From an uncultured Verrucomicrobiales bacterium (GTDB lineage: Bacteria > Verrucomicrobiota > Verrucomicrobiia > Verrucomicrobiales > DEV007), in assembly GCA_913058215.1 (NCBI GenBank), contig CAJXQE010000009.1:1-48081 (forward strand): 48,081 nucleotides of DNA. Direction: 5' to 3'. The notes below the pieces were generated by a model, which made no database searches, was not told the origin of the DNA, and saw only the letters and a list, made by a program, of their open reading frames with translations. This document shows, in pieces, positions 45,151 through 48,081 of this stretch. The translations under genes and the position numbers were made by a program. Each line of letters opens with the position of its first letter. The first letter of the stretch is position 1.

Positions 45151-45699
45151 GTGAACAATTTTTGGCTAGGAATTCTGATTGGAGTATTGGGGCCTCTAAT
45201 TGTCGGCGGTTTCACTCTGGCTCTTCGTCGCGCCTCCAAAAAACTGAAGGAAAAAGGGGCCTTCCAGAAATTGGAAGACGAGGTTTTCGTGGGATTCCCG
45301 TCGGCTGAGAGAGGTCGCCTGCAACCAGTCATCGACATCATCAACGATCATGGATTGGGCGTGCGGACTGACATTATCGACGATTTCCCTCGAGAGATTG
45401 GAGATCCCAACTATTACAAGCCATACCGGGAGGCGATTCAATCCTGCAGGGCAATAATCTTCTTCGTGACGGATGATACCCCCACAGCAAAAGGGCAACT
45501 TCGCGAGGCAATTTGGATTCGAGAGTTCGTCACAGAGCGCCAAATTGTAGTTCCGGTGGTATTGGATGGAACTGATACCGACAAGATTCCCGAAGAAATT
45601 GGAACCTACCGTGCATTTAGAGTCACCGGCACAATTACTGAATCCGCAATGTCGGATGTCCTCGAACATATCAAGACCCACTTACAAGCTCGGAGATAA
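45151..45699 (+). CDS. Membrane-anchored TIR-like protein, cassette-borne
   Basis: 182 aa from GTG 45151. One N-terminal membrane helix (about 5-25) and a basic stretch, then a TIR/SEFIR-like domain from VFVGFPSAERGRL with AIQSCRAIIFFVTDDT, WIREF and VVPVVLDGT, matching the TIR fold in order. Glu residues after the AII strand (E100s) may be catalytic for NAD hydrolysis but this is uncertain. The gene begins 20 bases inside its cassette (45132-45754). Bacterial TIR proteins commonly act in antiphage defence by degrading NAD or making signal nucleotides; a defence role is inference. Confidence 0.72.
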   Translation: MNNFWLGILIGVLGPLIVGGFTLALRRASKKLKEKGAFQKLEDEVFVGFPSAERGRLQPVIDIINDHGLGVRTDIIDDFPREIGDPNYYKPYREAIQSCRAIIFFVTDDTPTAKGQLREAIWIREFVTERQIVVPVVLDGTDTDKIPEEIGTYRAFRVTGTITESAMSDVLEHIKTHLQARR

Positions 45700-45760
45700 C
45701 AAGAAGCTGAACAGGAACCGCCCGCCCGCCCAGAGTTCGATGTGGAGATGAACGTTCGAA
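45694..45760 (+). other. attC-like site 3 (TIR cassette)
   Basis: 67 bases. R'' is AGATAAC (45694-45700), overlapping the TIR stop region, and R' is GTTCGAA with GTT at 45754. The TIR cassette begins at 45132 with TTATCTC after a G; in the excised circle R' would be GTTATCT, the exact complement of R'' AGATAAC, over 8 bases (GAGATAAC/GTTATCTC). This match is what cassette integration predicts and is the strongest evidence for an integron. Confidence 0.7.
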
Positions 45761-46039
45761 ACTCAACTCTCTGATCGGGACGACTGCATAGTTTCGTATC
45801 ACTCCGCCGAATCGGTCGCGTTAATTGCCAAAGCTCTCGATTCGATCACAGAAAACGGGTTTCGGAAACGATACTTCGGCCTGCGACGAAAATGGCTTTG
45901 GATCGACCTGACTCAGTATGACGGCCCAATTGATGAAGGTGACTTCAATTACTCGTGGAGCTACTTTGAGGGGATGAGGACCTTTTTTCACAAAGCGGCA
46001 AGCTCGCAAAGGCCTGTCATCTTTTCTGTCGATCAGTAA
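45755..46039 (+). pseudogene. DUF1877 (YfbM-like) C-terminal remnant without start codon
   Basis: 94 codons open from the recombination core to TAA at 46037. YHSAESVALIAKALDSITENGF, YFGLRRKWLWIDL, FEGMRTFFHKAASSQRPVIF is the C-terminal half of DUF1877/YfbM. There is no ATG, GTG or TTG in frame and a stop (TGA) lies at 45749 just upstream, so the N-terminal half of the gene is missing. A plain truncation by recombination, or expression from an unusual start, are both possible. Confidence 0.65.
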
Positions 46040-46049
46040 AGGCCGAAGC

Positions 46050-46151
46050 CCCAAACAAGACGGAGCGCGATACCCCTCACTCGTGACGAGTCGAAATTTC
46101 GGCTCTTCATCAACAAATGGGGACATGAGCAAAAATGAACAACAGTTCAGT
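46050..46151 (+). other. Possible attC-like site 4
   Basis: CCCAAAC followed by AAGACGGAGCGCG repeats the AACAAGACG start seen in site 1, and GTTCAGT at 46145 could be its R' (cassette 1 begins with GTTCAGC). CCCC and GGGG tracts would pair inside. The R'' box does not match the upstream cassette start, so confidence is low. Confidence 0.35.
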
Positions 46152-46232
46152 CATGTCAGAAGAGCTACAACAAATCGGAATACACGGATATCGTGTTACA
46201 GACATCGAGGAGCAGAGCCGCTTCTCGATAGT

Positions 46233-46901
46233 GCACCTGAGAAGGGACCAAGTAATTTGCGCCTTTTGAAGGGGGTAGAAGTCGGTTCGTATAAGATCAA
46301 TCGACGCTTAAGCCAAGGTAAGCACGAATGGTTTGACGAGAAATGTTTCATAATAGATGGAAACAAACGTCGTCCGCAGGCCTTTGCGCCCCGCATTGCG
46401 ACCCAGCGAATCACCGGTGTAGATGAGCGTAAACGAATTGTAGCAATGGAGATTGGACCTCCCTGCTATTTCGCTGATTCGACAAACTCATTGGCGATCG
46501 GAAAAGCATGCAAATACAACGCGCGATTCATACTAGGGCTTCTCAATAGTAAATTGATGCAATGGCGTTTTAAAGTTACAAGCACCAACAATAATGTTGG
46601 GACAAATGAACTAGAAAACCTTCCATTTCCGAGCCTTGATTTTGCAAAACATAGTGACCTTACTCACCACGACAAAATGGTGGGCCTCGTCACGCAAATG
46701 CTTGAGGCGAAGAAACAAGAGGCCGCCGCCGTGAACGAATCCAAGGGTGACTACTGGAAGAGTAAATGCGCAACGCTCGAACGGCAGATCGACACACTCG
46801 TGTATGAGCTGTACGGCCTGACACCAGCAGAAATCGCCATTGTGGAAGGAACTGCCCCCGTATCGGCGGCTAGCGATGGAGAGGGCACTGGTAATGAGTA
46901 G
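46233..46901 (+). pseudogene. Truncated type IIG restriction-modification protein (specificity domain only)
   Basis: About 222 codons corresponding to the C-terminal TaqI-like specificity region of Eco57I/type IIG enzymes: LLKGVEVGSYKINRRLSQGKHEW, ATQRITGVDERKRIVA, YFADSTNSLAIG, LLNSKLMQW, ENLPFP, then a helix and YELYGLTPAEIAIVEGT. The methylase and nuclease parts are absent. The frame continues open back to an ATG at 46083, but that stretch is out-of-family and overlaps a 38-codon frame from ATG 46153. So only the last third of the gene survives. Confidence 0.8.
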
Positions 46902-47322
46902 GTTTAGCGTGAAAGGCTCACGAACGCTTGCACCCGCTTCATCGAAGCGCTCTAAAGAAACGAACGAAGGGACACGCAAATTTTCGCGCGTTCCTGTCAC
47001 TTTCGAGGAAGGGACGGGCTACGCCCCTAATCTCCTCGCCGAGCGCGTCGCTATGGAACTACGCGCGCTACTGCGTAATCCAAGCTATGACGCGGCCATG
47101 CCTGCGATCATTGAGGAAGTGAGTGCGCGCGCCGAACGGTGTTGGTTGGCCCAATCTCGTTGGCGCATCCATTGGTCCCGTGTCCGTCACGCAGCGCCGA
47201 TCATAATCTTTTTCCGCCATTGGACAGCGGCAGCCGCTCTTCGATGTGGCGTGCGACTCCCAACAAACGTACGTAATTGTTTTGCAATGGGCAGAACGCC
47301 TAGTCAGCCCGAGGAATCTTGA
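46894..47322 (+). CDS. Hypothetical protein overlapping the RM remnant
   Basis: 142 aa from ATG 46894, which overlaps the RM stop. The first 90 residues (Ser/Arg-rich, then an acidic-amphipathic helix region with LLAERVAMELRALL) look plausible as protein; the rest, rich in Arg, Trp and Cys, looks like wrong-frame sequence and may follow a frameshift near 47120. No family recognised. Possibly a damaged gene. Confidence 0.4.
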   Translation: MSRFSVKGSRTLAPASSKRSKETNEGTRKFSRVPVTFEEGTGYAPNLLAERVAMELRALLRNPSYDAAMPAIIEEVSARAERCWLAQSRWRIHWSRVRHAAPIIIFFRHWTAAAALRCGVRLPTNVRNCFAMGRTPSQPEES

Positions 47323-47473
47323 ATCAAAGATTCAGGCAGTTTCAAGACCGACGATTGTAGTAGGATTACCAACGAAGTTCAAAATGCTTGAGGCCAAGCA
47401 ATGGCCACATAGGTTAAACGGGCTATCGGTACCGTATGGCGAAGCCGGAGTTAAGGGAAGTGCCTTTTCGTGA
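47246..47473 (+). CDS. Small hypothetical ORF, perhaps the other part of a frameshifted gene
   Basis: 75 aa. The sequence YVIVLQWAERLVSPRNLESKIQAVSRPTIVV reads like a protein, but there is no domain I know. It overlaps the preceding ORF in another frame, so one of the two is probably not real as it stands. Confidence 0.3.
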   Translation: MACDSQQTYVIVLQWAERLVSPRNLESKIQAVSRPTIVVGLPTKFKMLEAKQWPHRLNGLSVPYGEAGVKGSAFS

Positions 47474-47515
47474 TGCCGACTGCCAGCAATTTTGAAAGCA
47501 TCGCGTCAAAAGTAA

Positions 47516-47520
47516 GGGAG
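47516..47520 (+). promoter_or_regulatory. Ribosome binding site of the terminal gene
   Basis: GGGAG lies 5 bases before GTG at 47526 and supports this start over the ATG at 47556. Confidence 0.45.
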
Positions 47521-47525
47521 TGAGA

Positions 47526-48081
47526 GTGTGTCGCCCGCAGGACTATCGACGTACGATGCAAATGCAGCGCGCAGCGTCCCGCATTCGGGCGACCGTCCAA
47601 GATGGATTCTGTTTGGAAGAATTTCAAGTCTTCGGGTATCATGGTTACATGCAGATATCGCGAGAGCGCCTTGAGCGGATATTCTCAGTTCTGGAAAGCC
47701 AGGGAGGAGAAGAGACTTTAAGGCAGCTACAACGAAGATTTTCCATATTTCGCCATGAGATCTATGAAGCGGAAAGGTTAGGGTGGATTGAGGTTTCGAA
47801 GCGAAAACAATCGAAAGGGAGACCTGCGATAATCGCCCGCAAACTTAGCGAAACTATGGCCGCGAAACTCCCGCCCTTTAGGAGAGAGATTGAAAGGCCA
47901 ATATCTGTCCGTCACTGGAATTTTGCGATGTTTAGTGCCTACGGGGCTATTCCGAACGGTTGCCGTTATCTAAATATGCCCGCAACTGTTTACGCCTACA
48001 GAAAGGCTTTTCCAGAGGCACAGAGTATGAAGGGAGCGGCTGCAAGCTGTAGCCGCCTTTTACGTCATCCGAATGTATTTG
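47526..48081 (+). CDS. Unknown protein with winged-helix-like segment, 3' end missing
   Basis: At least 185 aa, open to the window end. After a basic N-terminus (RAASRIRATVQDGF) it has ETLRQLQRRFSIFRHEIYEAERLGWIEV...GRPA, which looks like a winged helix-turn-helix of the type found in DNA-binding proteins of mobile elements. The frame contains no stop over 556 bases, which makes coding likely. No family can be named, and the product continues outside the window. Confidence 0.65.
   Translation, partial: MCRPQDYRRTMQMQRAASRIRATVQDGFCLEEFQVFGYHGYMQISRERLERIFSVLESQGGEETLRQLQRRFSIFRHEIYEAERLGWIEVSKRKQSKGRPAIIARKLSETMAAKLPPFRREIERPISVRHWNFAMFSAYGAIPNGCRYLNMPATVYAYRKAFPEAQSMKGAAASCSRLLRHPNVF

Noticed and set aside
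43350..48081. Integron integrase gene
   Set aside because: I looked for a tyrosine-recombinase ORF on both strands and found none of suitable length or motif in this window.

Overview
The window looks like a chromosomal contig of a bacterium from the PVC superphylum, most likely Verrucomicrobiota. This is inferred from a planctomycete-type cytochrome c domain, a DUF6807 protein, huge secreted proteins built from carboxypeptidase-regulatory-like domains, and a caspase/sulfatase-modifying-factor fusion. No rRNA, tRNA or marker gene is present, so the phylum call is tentative. Bases 1-49 are not biological: they are an Illumina Nextera i5-side adapter left on the contig, and genomic sequence starts at base 50.

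Region 1 (50-13,120) is an envelope/secretion block: a 5'-truncated DUF6807 protein, a secreted caspase-like protein fused to an FGE-sulfatase domain, a 1061-aa secreted protein with a Pro-Asp-Lys spacer, a ~1600-aa secreted protein with three ~320-aa repeats, a CAP/SCP-domain protein and a DUF4384-like protein with a Lys-Pro-Asp repeat tail.

Region 2 (13,350-43,350) is dominated by low-energy and stress functions. It carries seven universal stress proteins (USPs), a P1B heavy-metal ATPase, a P2-type (calcium-like) ATPase, glycogen debranching enzyme, a soluble two-PAS histidine kinase with a NarL-type regulator, a site-2 protease with a CBS-like region, rhodanese, two c-type cytochromes, a host-attachment-like protein, DUF4404, two distant YjdF/DUF2238 membrane proteins, LapA, and a USP / cytidylate-kinase-like / stand-alone GspE-type ATPase operon. 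Inside it lies a formate module: a NuoE-NuoF fusion diaphorase, a Cys-type formate dehydrogenase alpha subunit and a FocA channel, divergent from a PocR-AraC regulator. The content strongly recalls the mycobacterial DosR dormancy regulon, down to a USP gene directly upstream of a NarL-family two-component pair.

Region 3 (43,350-48,081) is accessory DNA. Between about 43,754 and 46,151 I see a short array of integron-like gene cassettes (GNAT acetyltransferase, small secreted protein, membrane-anchored TIR protein, DUF1877 remnant) separated by attC-like sites. The best evidence is the TIR cassette, whose first bases and attC R'' box are perfectly complementary. No integron integrase is visible. 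Beyond it are a truncated type IIG restriction-modification gene, poorly coding DNA, and an unknown gene running off the end.
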